Shown in pieces: positions 1-9,457 of a stretch of DNA of 64,000 nt; position 1 is the first letter of the stretch; each line of letters opens with the position of its first letter. Under the pieces are notes generated by a model. That model saw only the letters and a list, made by a program, of their open reading frames with translations, was not told the origin of the DNA and did no database searches. Location: positions 49,408,221 to 49,472,220 of the forward strand of contig NC_090260.1 of the NCBI RefSeq assembly GCF_037325665.1. The letters run 5' to 3'. A program made the translations under genes and the position numbers. Source of the DNA: Littorina saxatilis (taxonomy: Eukaryota; Mollusca; Gastropoda; Littorinimorpha; Littorinidae).

Positions 1-1252
1 GCAAGTTATGGAAGAAGATTGGAAGCTTCCAAGTCTTAGGATCAAACTTTAATTGTAGATTACATTTGCTGTGTGCTGCTCCTCGGAACTGCCCACTTAC
101 ATGATCATGATCTCTTACTATTGGATTGTCTGTGTTTGGTGTTAGACTTTGTTCGCATATCCAACACTGTGTGGTAGAGTTAACTGTTCTTGGTCTTCAG
201 GTTTCATAACAATGTCTGAAAGATTCAGTTGTTTGGAGCAGTCATTTCGCACTTGGTTCATTTGCTGTAAGAAGTTCTTTGCTGCATTAGGTCCTCTGTA
301 CAATTGCGGTTTAGAATGTTTACCATCTGAACTAACAACAATAAATGCATATGAACAGACTTGATGATTACTTAGAGTTACTGTTTTAGGTAGGTCTTTT
401 GGTAAAGGTCCTTCATATGGCACATGATAGATTCAAAGTCAGCATAAACAACATAAGGATTTTTCTGTAGTTTGCATACATTCTTAAAATACACTTTGCT
501 GTCTGGCGGTGGTGTTGTTGTTAACTTCACAACCGCATCATCAACGCTCTTACAATGTTGCTTGTGTATAAGTGCTGCATGATTGATGGAATACGCAAGA
601 GACATCGCCTACAAAAGTCTTGTTTTACTATTGTGATTGCTTGTGCTCGCCATCAGTCTACTCATTGTACGAATCAAAGTGTAATGATATATTTACACCA
701 TCAGTCATTAGTAACATGTCAACATGGTTTAGTATCACAATCACCAATCGTTGGTGAGTTCTTTGATATTCTGACTGGTTTCAGTTCATCTTCCTCATCC
801 CACGTGTAAACATTTACGGTGATGGGTTTTTTTTGCTGTTCAAATTTGTCAATGCTTGTAATGCTGACAGGAAATTCAATACCAGTAAAGTTTAGTTTAT
901 TTCTGTATGCATGATAGTTAGACACTCTTTCTGCATTTTTCTTTACACTGTACAGTCTTGCCAGAACACACCACATAAAACATTTGTCATCATCATTCTT
1001 TATGTTCAGCACAGCACGTTTTTTGACAAGAGCAGGAGGTAAAGGTATGTAACTTCTACCTCTGATGGGGGCAAATTTACTTAGCTTCAATTCTATTTTT
1101 AGAATTTCACCTTCTGACCATCCGGATCCTTTCATCTTTGCATCCTCTGCAGCTTGCTCAAACCGTTTCATCATTTCATCTGCCCAGTTTCCATTCAATT
1201 CTGCCATAGAATTAAGTGCTAGTTGTCTGGTTGAAACATGAACTTCTAGCAC
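1..1252 (-). pseudogene. Polinton DNA polymerase B, N-terminal region (broken, runs off left edge)
   Basis: Read on the minus strand, the first part contains KRAVLNIKNDDDKCFMWCV, which I recognise as the segment preceding the exonuclease domain in Polinton-type family B polymerases. Further in comes YVVYADFESIM, matching the exonuclease I motif with its catalytic Asp and Glu. The polymerase palm motifs would lie left of base 1 and are not visible. The region is broken in the part seen (about two or three breaks). In an intact element this enzyme replicates the element by protein priming. Identification rests on the motifs and on the neighbouring integrase and capsid genes. Confidence 0.7.
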
Positions 1253-1256
1253 CTCA

Positions 1257-1442
1257 TCACTGACTGTTTTTGTATTTTATTAAACTGACTATCTGCACTT
1301 TTACTGGAGGTTCAATCAACAAATTGTTTGGAATTTGTTCAATGGCGTCTTGCACACTGGACTGCACATTTTGAGGATCCGTTACTTGTAATTCAACGGT
1401 GTCAAATACTGTCGATAAAGATTCTAATACAGAGTCTTCCAT
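1257..1442 (-). CDS. small Polinton ORF, 61 aa, unrecognised
   Basis: A short acidic reading frame starts at an ATG followed by EDSVLESL, after an AT-rich leader. An upstream ATG at 1,514 would add a hydrophobic 24-residue extension, but the internal start looks more natural. It lies immediately before the polymerase region on the same strand. It may be a separate small protein or belong to the start of the polymerase gene; I cannot decide. No domain is recognised. Confidence 0.35.
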   Translation of the reverse strand: MEDSVLESLSTVFDTVELQVTDPQNVQSSVQDAIEQIPNNLLIEPPVKVQIVSLIKYKNSQ

Positions 1443-1548
1443 CGCTGTGAGTTTGATTTTATAACTCAAAATAAAATTATAAATTAAAAAAATGAAGTTG
1501 CTGAATGCTTCCATTTTTTGTTAACACTATAAAATCTGAAATAAAAAA

Positions 1549-2512
1549 TCATTTAACATTTGTACCACGTGGAACTAATTGTAATTCCTCTTTTACAAAG
1601 GCTCTTTGCGGTGCTGGTTCTCTCAAGTAATATATAGGTGGATTTGTCTCTACTACTCTCTTGATTTCATGAATGTCAATACTCCAGATTGGATCCGTTG
1701 CACGCTTCCTGCTGTCACCCTCAGCTTCACCGGGTGCATATAAATATCTGACTTTCTGATTGAAAGGTAGTAATGCCACTGGTGTTGTTGACTTTGGAGC
1801 AACAGGTATTGTTTTTCTGTTTGATTGCATCAACTGGTCTTAACCCTGTAGCTTTAAATACCTCCAGATTCATTGCTCTAAGTACTGATGGTAATCTTTT
1901 GACCCATTCAGTGTTACGCAATTTACTTTCTGTGTCCAAAAATTCCTGATGGTACTGATATGAAAACAGTTTTTCTGCCAACTGTTTGTTAAAGCTCTCA
2001 ACAATAGCCTGTGACCTGTGGTTTCCTGGAATACCTCTCTTCACTGTAACATGATGTTTTAACAGAAGCTGGTTGACAGCTCCTTTAAACTCCTTACCAT
2101 CATCGCACTGAATCATTCTGGGATACTTTAGTGGTCCACGTCTGTAAATTTCTTGCAGGGCAACAGCTGTAGCTATAGCACTTTTCTCTGTCAACGGTTC
2201 AGCATCTTTGTATCTTGTTGCAACATCAACTACAGTCAGTGCATACTTATATTTCTTCCTTCTGACTGTGTCATGCGGTAAATACAGCAGGTCTATTTGA
2301 TGAGTGTCATTCGGTTTAATGTTAACAAAGTGTGGTCGTGTAATTTTTCTTGGTGCAGGTAAATAGATCTGCCAAACTGCCTGCTTTGACAACCATTTCT
2401 TTGCTATATCTTGAGAAACACCTGCTGCGTCACTGAGCTTGTCAATAGCAGTTCTTCCTTTCCAGTATCCTTTTGGGGAATAATATATTTTAGATAACAA
2501 AGCATCACTCAT
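1549..2512 (-). pseudogene. Polinton retrovirus-like integrase (rve), broken
   Basis: The start at 2,512 gives MSDALLSKIYYSP, followed by an HHCC-poor N-terminal region and the DDE core. The catalytic residues can be placed in HQIDLLYLP (first Asp), MIQCDDGKEF (second Asp) and QAIVESFNKQ (Glu). The distal part contains DPIWSIDIHEIKRVV and a PQRAFVKEELQLVP stretch, the chromo-like C-terminus typical of Polinton integrases. The coding region is not continuous over the span (about one break). This enzyme would insert the element into the host genome. It sits between the polymerase and the small membrane proteins on the minus strand. Confidence 0.75.
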
Positions 2513-2533
2513 GGTTTTTTAAATGACAGAATA

Positions 2534-2944
2534 TTAAGATTTGACAGCACGCGCAATAAAGTAAACAACAGCCATACCAATAACAATGAAAACAATCTCG
2601 CCCACCTTCTGCTCTTCTGAAGGCTGATAAAAGTCACCCAGTTTTGGAGGAGCACTTGTCTTCATTTTCTTTCCAGTTACAAGATAGTATTCTTGAATGG
2701 CTGCATCAACATTGGCAAAGGTTTTGTTTGCATGTCCTTGCTGCCTGAGTTTATCATTCATAAAGTCTAACTGCGCAATTCGTTTCTTCTCGTATTCATC
2801 CTGTGCTTTCGCCAGTTGTTCCATGGCTTTGTTGTGCCTTTCCCTCTCTTCACCATTTTGCAGTTTAGAAAACAAATAGTTGCTGCCAGAAAATGCAAGC
2901 GCATTTACAATCGCACCTCCCACCATCATAACCAAGCTAGCCAT
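2534..2944 (-). CDS. Polinton small membrane protein, 136 aa
   Basis: The protein starts MASLVMMVGGAIVNALAFSG, a hydrophobic first segment, continues with a charged, helical middle rich in Glu, Lys and Gln (about residues 30-75), and ends in a second hydrophobic segment, EIVFIVIGMAVVYFIARAV. This suggests two membrane passes with a coiled-coil-like linker. It is one of four consecutive small genes on the minus strand between the integrase and the ATPase. I do not recognise a family; minor virion or membrane proteins are the natural guess from position. Confidence 0.55.
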   Translation of the reverse strand: MASLVMMVGGAIVNALAFSGSNYLFSKLQNGEERERHNKAMEQLAKAQDEYEKKRIAQLDFMNDKLRQQGHANKTFANVDAAIQEYYLVTGKKMKTSAPPKLGDFYQPSEEQKVGEIVFIVIGMAVVYFIARAVKS

Positions 2945-2953
2945 TTTATTGTC

Positions 2954-3184
2954 TTACATGTTTATATTTTCTGGAATAATTCCTTGCTTCACCAGGAAGT
3001 CTTTTGTTGCAAAGGAAGCTGTCACAACACCAATTAGTTTAGCACCGTCTTCGAAGTCTAACTTTCCCAAGTCGGCTGGTTTCATTCTGAGGAGACTTTT
3101 ACCCAGCATTGTGTAACCTACACTCAAGCCTCCAATCACTGCAGCGTGATAAACAAGATTAACTATTGTCTTTTCAGAACTCAT
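2954..3184 (-). CDS. Polinton small membrane protein, 76 aa
   Basis: The short protein contains hydrophobic stretches around VYHAAVIGGLSVGYTML (about residues 11-27) and AKLIGVVTASFATKDFLV (about 48-65). The spacing of 9 bases to the next gene and the shared strand suggest co-transcription with its neighbours. There is no recognised domain. It could be a minor capsid or membrane component. Confidence 0.5.
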   Translation of the reverse strand: MSSEKTIVNLVYHAAVIGGLSVGYTMLGKSLLRMKPADLGKLDFEDGAKLIGVVTASFATKDFLVKQGIIPENINM

Positions 3185-3214
3185 TTTTATGTTATCAAAA
3201 TTAAAATATTAAAA

Positions 3215-3652
3215 TTATTCCATATGAAATGAATCCACTGCAGGTACTACTGTGGGCTTTGTTATTGTTTGTACTGCTTTGTTTGTTGGTTTTGGTGTTT
3301 CTGATTTTGGTGTTTCTGATTTTGGTTTTTCTGACACTTTATATTTGCCTTGCCAAAGTTTGTAAAGCAAGTATCCACCTCCTCCAACAACAGCTGCTAC
3401 AGCTACTTTTCTGTATGATAGAAATGAAGATTTTAATTCTTGATCAGTTTGTGTGACCTTAGTCACTTCAGGAATGTTTGGTGTCTGCTCAACTTCAGAC
3501 ATAATGTTCTGCTTTGCCTTTTGATTTAACTTTTTTTGTCTGTTCCATTCGGCTAGTTTTTTTCCTGCTTCTACTCTACCAGGTTTCTTTGTCACTGTGT
3601 TCACTTCTGGTATTTTCGTCTGCTCCACTGTCTGCTTCAACTGATCTGTCAT
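3215..3652 (-). CDS. Polinton lysine-rich single-pass membrane protein, 145 aa
   Basis: The N-terminal half is very basic (many Lys, with KKLAEWNRQKKLNQKAKQN), which would suit nucleic acid binding. One membrane segment follows (VAAVVGGGGYLLYKLW, about residues 83-98). The C-terminal third has short SETPK repeats and a Pro/Thr/Lys-rich tail. Its first codons overlap the end of the upstream 175-aa gene by 77 bases in another frame. The family is not recognised. A DNA-binding core protein or a membrane anchor are both possible. Confidence 0.5.
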   Translation of the reverse strand: MTDQLKQTVEQTKIPEVNTVTKKPGRVEAGKKLAEWNRQKKLNQKAKQNIMSEVEQTPNIPEVTKVTQTDQELKSSFLSYRKVAVAAVVGGGGYLLYKLWQGKYKVSEKPKSETPKSETPKPTNKAVQTITKPTVVPAVDSFHME

Positions 3653-4103
3653 CTTTTTTATTCTGAAAATTAATGTGTTTGAAAGTAATTAATCCAGCAA
3701 CAAATGGTACTAATAAAGCACCAAATCGATAATACAGGCCACAGGCAAGAGATTCGAGGGACTTGGAAACAACAGGGTCATGAGTTAGATCATGTGTTAA
3801 GTCTTCCTCCGAGTCGAGAGGTGTAAAATGTCCAAAAATCTTTGTGTACAAACCTATAACAGTCTGTCCAATACTTCTAACCATCTTAGAACCAAGCACT
3901 GATTCATACCGTCCATGATACTTTTCTATATCTTCTGAGGAAAGATGTTGTACTTCTTCCACAGTTAACTGCCGCCCAAGGTAGTGTTTTGTTTTTCCAC
4001 AAACAGCAAGTGAATACAATCTTTCTTTTTTATCAGGTATAGTCCTACTGTCACAGATTTCAATATCTGTAGCAGTCTGCATCAGCAATTCATCACAGTT
4101 CAT
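3576..4103 (-). CDS. Polinton unrecognised protein with C-terminal membrane segment, 175 aa
   Basis: The protein begins MNCDELLMQTATDIEICDS and has a soluble, charged first 120 residues. One hydrophobic stretch follows near residues 130-152 (LACGLYYRFGALLVPFVAG), then a strongly acidic, Ser-rich tail. The upstream side is a 290-bp tandem repeat tract that separates it from the ATPase gene. I cannot assign a family; position alone suggests a structural or entry role. Confidence 0.5.
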   Translation of the reverse strand: MNCDELLMQTATDIEICDSRTIPDKKERLYSLAVCGKTKHYLGRQLTVEEVQHLSSEDIEKYHGRYESVLGSKMVRSIGQTVIGLYTKIFGHFTPLDSEEDLTHDLTHDPVVSKSLESLACGLYYRFGALLVPFVAGLITFKHINFQNKKDDRSVEADSGADENTRSEHSDKETW

Positions 4104-4136
4104 TTTATTTTGATGCAGAATAAAATTAAAATCTAG

Positions 4137-4431
4137 TAATTAAACTTGAGTAAGAACTTAGGTAGGAACTTAACAAGAACTTAGGTAGGAACTTAAGTAA
4201 GAACTTAGGTAGGAACTTAACAAGAACTTGAGTAAGAACTTAGTAAGAACTTGAGTAAGAACTTGACAAGAACTTAGGTAGGAACTTGAGTAAGAACTTA
4301 GGTAGGAACTTAACAAGAACTTAACAAGAACTTGAGTAAGAACTTAGTAAGAACTTGAGTAAGAACTTGACAAGAACTTGAGTAAGAACTTGACAAGAAC
4401 TTGGTAAGAACTTGAGTAAGAACTTAGCAAG
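4137..4431. repeat. degenerate tandem repeat inside the Polinton
   Basis: About 290 bp are built almost entirely from variants of AAGAACTTAGGTAGG and AAGAACTTGAGT, repeated roughly 20 times with interchangeable linkers. It fills the gap between the ATPase gene and the next gene. It has no coding capacity of its own. It might be a promoter, replication or packaging element, or simply a minisatellite. Confidence 0.85.
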
Positions 4432-4436
4432 GATTT

Positions 4437-5048
4437 CTACAAACATACATACTGAACTGGTTGATCAGTTTTTAAAACCAGTTTCGAGTGCTTAGAAGAT
4501 TTCAGATTATTCTTTATTCTTTCTCTCTCCTGTTTGTTTTCAATGACATCATTTTCTCGAAGACACTCTTCAAAACTGTCACGGTCCTTTGAATAGAACA
4601 ATGTTATTGTTTTGAGTTGCTCTCTAAAGTCTTTCAGAACTGCATTGTATTTTTGTGTTAATATCCAAACTGATATTAATGCATGTCGTCCACTGAATGC
4701 AAGCTTTGCTAGTGCACTTTTCTTTCTAACAATGTCACGTTCTGCTGCACAGTCATCAATAATAAACAGTGTTGGTGTGTTCTGAAAAAGATCGAAATAA
4801 TGCTCCAAGCAAACATTTAGACGATCAGAAGGATTTACAATAAATATATTTTGATCAGACCATATGAATTTTCTCTCCTTGTATGTTCTGTTATGCTTTA
4901 TGGTTGGACAGAATATGACTATGTGTTCAAAGTGATTTATGTAAACAGTTTGTAATAAATCCAAAACATATCTTGTTTTGCCGCAACCTGTTGCCCCACA
5001 AATCAAAGAACAGTGTGGATCTTTTGGAAGAAAATCTAGATACTTCAT
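4437..5048 (-). CDS. Polinton genome-packaging ATPase (A32/FtsK-HerA type), 203 aa
   Basis: Near the N-terminus is a classic Walker A loop, GATGCGKT (residues 18-25). A Walker B strand ending in two acidic residues, TLFIIDDC, follows about 75 residues later, and a conserved SGRHALISVWILTQKYN segment carries the sensor Gln. Length and motif spacing fit the Polinton and virophage packaging ATPases, which pump DNA into a preformed capsid. I chose the ATG at 5,048, just after the capsid stop at 5,059; an in-frame ATG at 5,069 would overlap the capsid gene. The reading frame looks whole. Confidence 0.78.
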   Translation of the reverse strand: MKYLDFLPKDPHCSLICGATGCGKTRYVLDLLQTVYINHFEHIVIFCPTIKHNRTYKERKFIWSDQNIFIVNPSDRLNVCLEHYFDLFQNTPTLFIIDDCAAERDIVRKKSALAKLAFSGRHALISVWILTQKYNAVLKDFREQLKTITLFYSKDRDSFEECLRENDVIENKQERERIKNNLKSSKHSKLVLKTDQPVQYVCL

Positions 5049-5058
5049 TTTAACACGT

Positions 5059-6342
5059 TCAATAAACAATATCCTGTAATCTGCTTTCAGAGATGTTTAA
5101 CTGCGCATCTGACACAACAAACACGTAGATCTTAACTGATTTACTACTACTCCCTACTTCCTTTTCAATTTGTATTGTGATTCCTTCTGATCCGTTTTCA
5201 ATTCGCCTTCCACTTCCATGCAGTTTGTTGTCGTCAGTTGTTCTGAGATCCAGCCATAACGCATATTTATTTGTCAAGAAATCTTCTACGCCAACACCGT
5301 GTAAATGTAGATCTTTAGCCACAAGATCAGATGTTGGGTCTTTCAATCTTCCTCCAGTAAAGTACTTTCTTGCTTCATCATAGTGTTGGTATGGCAGCAT
5401 GCCAGATGCAAATATTTGGTTTGGCTGCCCTTCAATTGTGCAATATACTCTATTGATTAGTGGATTGTAAAACTTTTCTATTTGCCTTTCATATGAATCT
5501 TTTGGTTCCTCAAACAACATAAGTATTCCCTTCATTGACCTAGCTGGTGTATTCAAGTTAATGTTCCAGATTGGATCAGCCTGGCTTTTTGAAAGTGTAC
5601 TGTGATTCAACACTCTTTCATAATAGATAGGCAGCTTAGAACTGTACTGATTTTCTATAAGTCTAGCCAGTTCAGGATGGTTTACAACATCAAACTCTAA
5701 AGAAATTCCAGACACCTTATACTTTGCTTCCGGGTCTTGTGAAAGCATAACACGATCATAACTATTGAAAGTCAGGTCGTATGACAGCCTGTCACGCAAT
5801 GCTCCTTGATAGAAGGGAGGATGTGAATTTATGAGTTCAAAGTCAAGTGGAATACAAAATTTGTTTCCAAAAGCAACATTGACAGCGTTATCTTTTTTGT
5901 TGTCAGCTTTATCTCCTGCTCCTATTCTAACTTTTATCCCATTGTCTGACTGAATCCCTTGAAACACTCTGTTTTTCTTTTCATTGTCAGTTAACCAATT
6001 ATCTGCATAAACTAAAAATACATCTGCATTATTCAATGACATCACTTCCCGCCCTTCCAGTTTGACAGTAATCTTCCTCACAATTGCTCTTCCTACATTA
6101 TAAGCCAAAGTCCTATTTTCATCTGAGCCAGATTCTAATTCTAATTTGAATGATAGTCTTACAGTGCCTGGTACAATAACATCGTTCTTACCTAGATTAG
6201 GAAACCTAACAGTAAGTATTTCATTCTGATCAATAGTAGAAGGATTATTTGTAACTATAACTGTTTGCCTTATTCCTTTTACCCCGAGAGGTTCTTTCAG
6301 CCTTCTGTAAGGATCAAGAACAGAACCGAACGATTGTGCCAT
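5059..6342 (-). CDS. Polinton major capsid protein (double jelly-roll), 427 aa
   Basis: The protein begins MAQSFGSVLDPYRRLKEP and contains ILTVRFPNLGKNDVIVPGT and NVGRAIVRKITVKLEGREV, segments I recognise from the large structural protein of mollusc and cnidarian Polinton/adintovirus elements. The strand-rich, Asn/Asp-rich composition fits two jelly-roll folds, although no structure can be predicted here. It is immediately upstream of the packaging ATPase, the usual pairing. The start is 36 bp from the divergent plus-strand gene, so the AT-rich gap probably holds a bidirectional promoter. The frame looks whole. Confidence 0.68.
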   Translation of the reverse strand: MAQSFGSVLDPYRRLKEPLGVKGIRQTVIVTNNPSTIDQNEILTVRFPNLGKNDVIVPGTVRLSFKLELESGSDENRTLAYNVGRAIVRKITVKLEGREVMSLNNADVFLVYADNWLTDNEKKNRVFQGIQSDNGIKVRIGAGDKADNKKDNAVNVAFGNKFCIPLDFELINSHPPFYQGALRDRLSYDLTFNSYDRVMLSQDPEAKYKVSGISLEFDVVNHPELARLIENQYSSKLPIYYERVLNHSTLSKSQADPIWNINLNTPARSMKGILMLFEEPKDSYERQIEKFYNPLINRVYCTIEGQPNQIFASGMLPYQHYDEARKYFTGGRLKDPTSDLVAKDLHLHGVGVEDFLTNKYALWLDLRTTDDNKLHGSGRRIENGSEGITIQIEKEVGSSSKSVKIYVFVVSDAQLNISESRLQDIVY

Positions 6343-6377
6343 CTTTTTTTATTTTCAAAATAAAAAATAAGTTACAA
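6343..6377. promoter_or_regulatory. divergent AT-rich intergenic region
   Basis: The capsid gene (minus) and the 400-aa gene (plus) start from opposite sides of 35 bp made almost only of A and T. Such a gap implies a shared or back-to-back promoter. A similar 19-bp divergent gap lies at 8,778-8,796. No defined motif was identified. Confidence 0.4.
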
Positions 6378-7580
6378 ATGGCAGAAGGTGGATTTGAAGA
6401 TTTATTTGAGCCAGCGGACGACATGAGCGAAGCAATCCCTTTGGTTCCCTATCATCATTCACTGCATTATGAGGTGGCACGACATGAACTTCTGGAAGGT
6501 AAAGTTAGAGATTTCTACAAAAGTTTAGGAGAAGAACCTGATGTTTTAGATCCAAACCAGTTCAAAATGGAAGCAAATCATTTATATACAACTAGCGATA
6601 AAGGAGAAAAAGTCCAACTTACATATAAATCTAATCCTGCTAAGTTTCTATCAAAAGTTTCACTAAAACAAAAACTTACTGCTAATCGACTTAGGCAATT
6701 AGATATTGTGCCTAGCACACGGTCATCATCTTCCCATGTTGTTTCCTTACTTCAACAAGCAGAACTAGGACTACCAACTGCTACTCAAATAGAATCTGTT
6801 CCATTGCAAGATCTTAATAAACTTGCAGATGAGGCTGATCAACTTATACAAGAGATAGAGACTTCTTTTTCTGAGGAAACTTCACTGAAGACTCCACATG
6901 AACTATTACCTATGAGAGAAATAGAAGCCCTTAATCAATCACTACAAACCATCAGAGGTGAAATAGCAAATAATCTGTCAAAACTAGGTCAGCTGGATGA
7001 AGATATAAACAAAGAGAAACAAAAACTTGCTGATGCTGATGATTTGAACCTAGAACAAGAAGTAAAAAACAGAATTTCTAAGCGTTTAAAAGATTTGCAG
7101 GAGGAGAAAGCCATAAGGTTAGAAGTTCTAAGTAACAATAGAGAACAACTGAGAACACAGGTCAGCAGAATAAAAAATACAATTCAAAGAATCCTTTACG
7201 AAGACACAACTCTTGCTGAAAGAATTAGAACGCTTTTCAGAGAGCAGGGAATCACAATAGCTAGTATACTAACTGCGTTAGGATTTGCAATAAGCACATT
7301 AGTGTTAACATTCACAGGTGGCACTGTCACACCTCCACCTCCACCTCCACCTTCACCTCCATCTGATCCGGGATGGGTAAAGAAACAACTCAAACACATT
7401 GCAGAACTATTAAAGAAACTAGCAGCAAAAGCTTTGGATGCACTTCCAGGAATCATTGGTTCAATTGTTAGCTGGCTGTTATCTTTTGCAGGTAAAGTTG
7501 TTGGTTTCATGGCTGAACATCTCTGGACTCTAATAGTTTTAATTGCAGGTGTTCTGCTAACGAGAATAAAGCAAAAGTAA
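6378..7580 (+). CDS. Polinton coiled-coil membrane protein with proline hinge, 400 aa
   Basis: I place the start at MAEGGFEDLFEP because it follows the AT-rich leader; an upstream non-ATG extension is unlikely. The first 130 residues are soluble. Residues of about 150-280 are heptad-like and charged (for example DLQEEKAIRLEVLSNNREQL), consistent with a long coiled coil. A membrane segment (about ITIASILTALGFAISTLVL), a run of about ten prolines, an amphipathic Lys-rich helix and a final membrane segment (LWTLIVLIAGVLLT) follow. This resembles minor capsid or fusion-like proteins in layout only; no family is recognised. The 3' end overlaps the converging next gene by 24 bp. Confidence 0.55.
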   Translation: MAEGGFEDLFEPADDMSEAIPLVPYHHSLHYEVARHELLEGKVRDFYKSLGEEPDVLDPNQFKMEANHLYTTSDKGEKVQLTYKSNPAKFLSKVSLKQKLTANRLRQLDIVPSTRSSSSHVVSLLQQAELGLPTATQIESVPLQDLNKLADEADQLIQEIETSFSEETSLKTPHELLPMREIEALNQSLQTIRGEIANNLSKLGQLDEDINKEKQKLADADDLNLEQEVKNRISKRLKDLQEEKAIRLEVLSNNREQLRTQVSRIKNTIQRILYEDTTLAERIRTLFREQGITIASILTALGFAISTLVLTFTGGTVTPPPPPPPSPPSDPGWVKKQLKHIAELLKKLAAKALDALPGIIGSIVSWLLSFAGKVVGFMAEHLWTLIVLIAGVLLTRIKQK

Positions 7581-8777
7581 GCCTACACCCACTCCACCAA
7601 TTACTAGAGCAGTCTTCTGCGATTCATGATCATCACTAATACTAACAGCTTGATCATCACTAGTGACAGAATGATCTTCACCTGCAGCGTGATCTTCACT
7701 TGTCACGCTTTGTTTCTGTTCATTGTGATATGGCTGTAGCATCGTTCTGATTTCTGAATTCAGTTCTTCACCCTTTCCAAGCGGCTGGGTGTCACTAGCA
7801 ATAATGATTTCATTGTTATAATTTGTTATTGTTCCAATCTGCAGCTGGAGATCAGAAGGTAACATGTAAAGGCCGTTACCAACAGCAAAGTCAACTTTTG
7901 ATCTTGCATAACGGAGAGAGTCTTGATACCTTTTGATGCTGGAAGGCAGATCAACTGCAGAGTTTATGACATCTTCTAAATTTGATAACAACTGTTTCTG
8001 TGCACCAAACCCTGTGCTTGTTCTCATTATGTTTGATCGTGTCTGTGCCTGCGAGCCTAGCAAGCACCACGCATATGTTCGGATAGATTCATTGATCCTT
8101 TCAACACCTGATCCAGTGAAACCTTTGCCGGTGTCTAATATAAAAGTAGTCCATGCATTGTGGTGCTGTTGTTCTATTGATCCTAACTGTACCTGCACAT
8201 TTGAAGAAAAAGATGTATGACCTGGCCAGTAATCAAAATTATACCTCCTGTGGACACCCCATAAATATAGTGTTCCCATGCCATGGTTTTTGTCTTGCTT
8301 TTGCCTAAAGTCGGTCTTAAAATCTATATTGAATTCATTGCAGAGACGCTCATACACTTTCATGTTTATCCTATTGTTGAATGGGTTCCAGCTCTTTTCA
8401 TGCGGCATTGGTGCCTGAAGTTCAGACAAGATTCTCCTGCACTGATAGTAAACGTGAAATGTGTACACACACTTTGTCAGTAAGTTTGAATTATTCATGT
8501 GGTCTGCATAGGACACTCCACATCCTGTGGTTGCACAGAATATTGCAAAGTTTAACTGATTCTGATAGAACTGAATTGGGTGAGAGTTCCACATCTTTGG
8601 AACACTATCATTTTTGATTGGGGGATTTAGGTAAGAATGGAATGGGTCAGGCACTTTAACGCGAATGGATTCTGTTTCTGTTACAGCAAAGTCCAACTCA
8701 TGGAAAGAAATAGTCTTTGGATTGTAATATGGTCCAGTTTTGTATTTAACGTCTTTGTTGAATTTATACTGAATCAT
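7557..8777 (-). CDS. Polinton unrecognised structural-type protein, 406 aa
   Basis: The start MIQYKFNKDVKY follows an AT-rich gap; a longer in-frame version would run into the divergent gene starting at 8,797. The protein is rich in aromatic residues and Asn, with motifs such as GTLYLWGVHRRYNFDYWPG and a C-terminal hydrophobic anchor, TALVIGGVGVGLLLLY. A Ser/Asp/His-rich degenerate repeat (EDHAAGEDHS-like) precedes the anchor. It looks whole. I see it as a probable virion protein from its place among capsid genes, but I cannot name a family. Confidence 0.5.
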   Translation of the reverse strand: MIQYKFNKDVKYKTGPYYNPKTISFHELDFAVTETESIRVKVPDPFHSYLNPPIKNDSVPKMWNSHPIQFYQNQLNFAIFCATTGCGVSYADHMNNSNLLTKCVYTFHVYYQCRRILSELQAPMPHEKSWNPFNNRINMKVYERLCNEFNIDFKTDFRQKQDKNHGMGTLYLWGVHRRYNFDYWPGHTSFSSNVQVQLGSIEQQHHNAWTTFILDTGKGFTGSGVERINESIRTYAWCLLGSQAQTRSNIMRTSTGFGAQKQLLSNLEDVINSAVDLPSSIKRYQDSLRYARSKVDFAVGNGLYMLPSDLQLQIGTITNYNNEIIIASDTQPLGKGEELNSEIRTMLQPYHNEQKQSVTSEDHAAGEDHSVTSDDQAVSISDDHESQKTALVIGGVGVGLLLLYSR

Positions 8778-8796
8778 TTTTGTTGTTGAATAAAAA

Positions 8797-9441
8797 ATGT
8801 TTATCACACTAACAAATGTGAAGACTGGTGTGCCAGTTAAACTTGCAAACCCTATCAACAATCAAAATGGAGGAATGAAAGTTGCACTGCATGAAATTAT
8901 GTACAAGGTTACTTGGTATAATATCAGTAAAAAAAAGGCTAACAACTGGGTTAGAATTAATGGTAAAACACATTCTGTAGAAGATGGTTACTATGACTTC
9001 TGCACTTTAGAGAAAGAATTGTTTGCTCCAGTAGGTATTACAGCGAGTTTAAATCATGCAAGTCTCATTGCTACTCTTACTATGCCCAAAACTAGAGAAG
9101 TAAACGTTGAGTTTCCAACCAAACTCCTTGATATGCTTGGAATTACAAAAATATACAAGGGAACACGTCCCATTGACATGGATGTTAACAGTGTACTGTT
9201 TGTTCACATGAGAGAGCTTAACACATCCTATAATCTGTTTAATGATCAGCGTTCTGATCTGCTTAGGATTCTTCCACCGAGTGATGCCTCTTTTTGTAAA
9301 ATGCACGTGCCAACATTTAAGACACTTCAGTTCAAGGACTTGGAGGAAGGGTGTCATGAATTCCTACACATTGATCTGAAAAATCAAAGTGGACAACCAG
9401 TTGATTGTTTGTTTAACATTACATTGGAAATAGTTCCATAA
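8797..9441 (+). CDS. Polinton probable minor capsid (penton-like) protein, 214 aa
   Basis: The protein begins MFITLTNVKTGVPVKLANPI and is strand-rich throughout, ending GQPVDCLFNITLEIVP. Its length, strand pattern and position among capsid genes fit the single-jelly-roll penton protein that caps the vertices of Polinton-type capsids. I recognise the type of ending, with a final beta-strand containing paired hydrophobics, but not a diagnostic motif. The frame looks whole. The next plus-strand gene begins 17 bp later. Confidence 0.5.
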   Translation: MFITLTNVKTGVPVKLANPINNQNGGMKVALHEIMYKVTWYNISKKKANNWVRINGKTHSVEDGYYDFCTLEKELFAPVGITASLNHASLIATLTMPKTREVNVEFPTKLLDMLGITKIYKGTRPIDMDVNSVLFVHMRELNTSYNLFNDQRSDLLRILPPSDASFCKMHVPTFKTLQFKDLEEGCHEFLHIDLKNQSGQPVDCLFNITLEIVP

Positions 9442-9457
9442 AATATTGAGTATTAAA

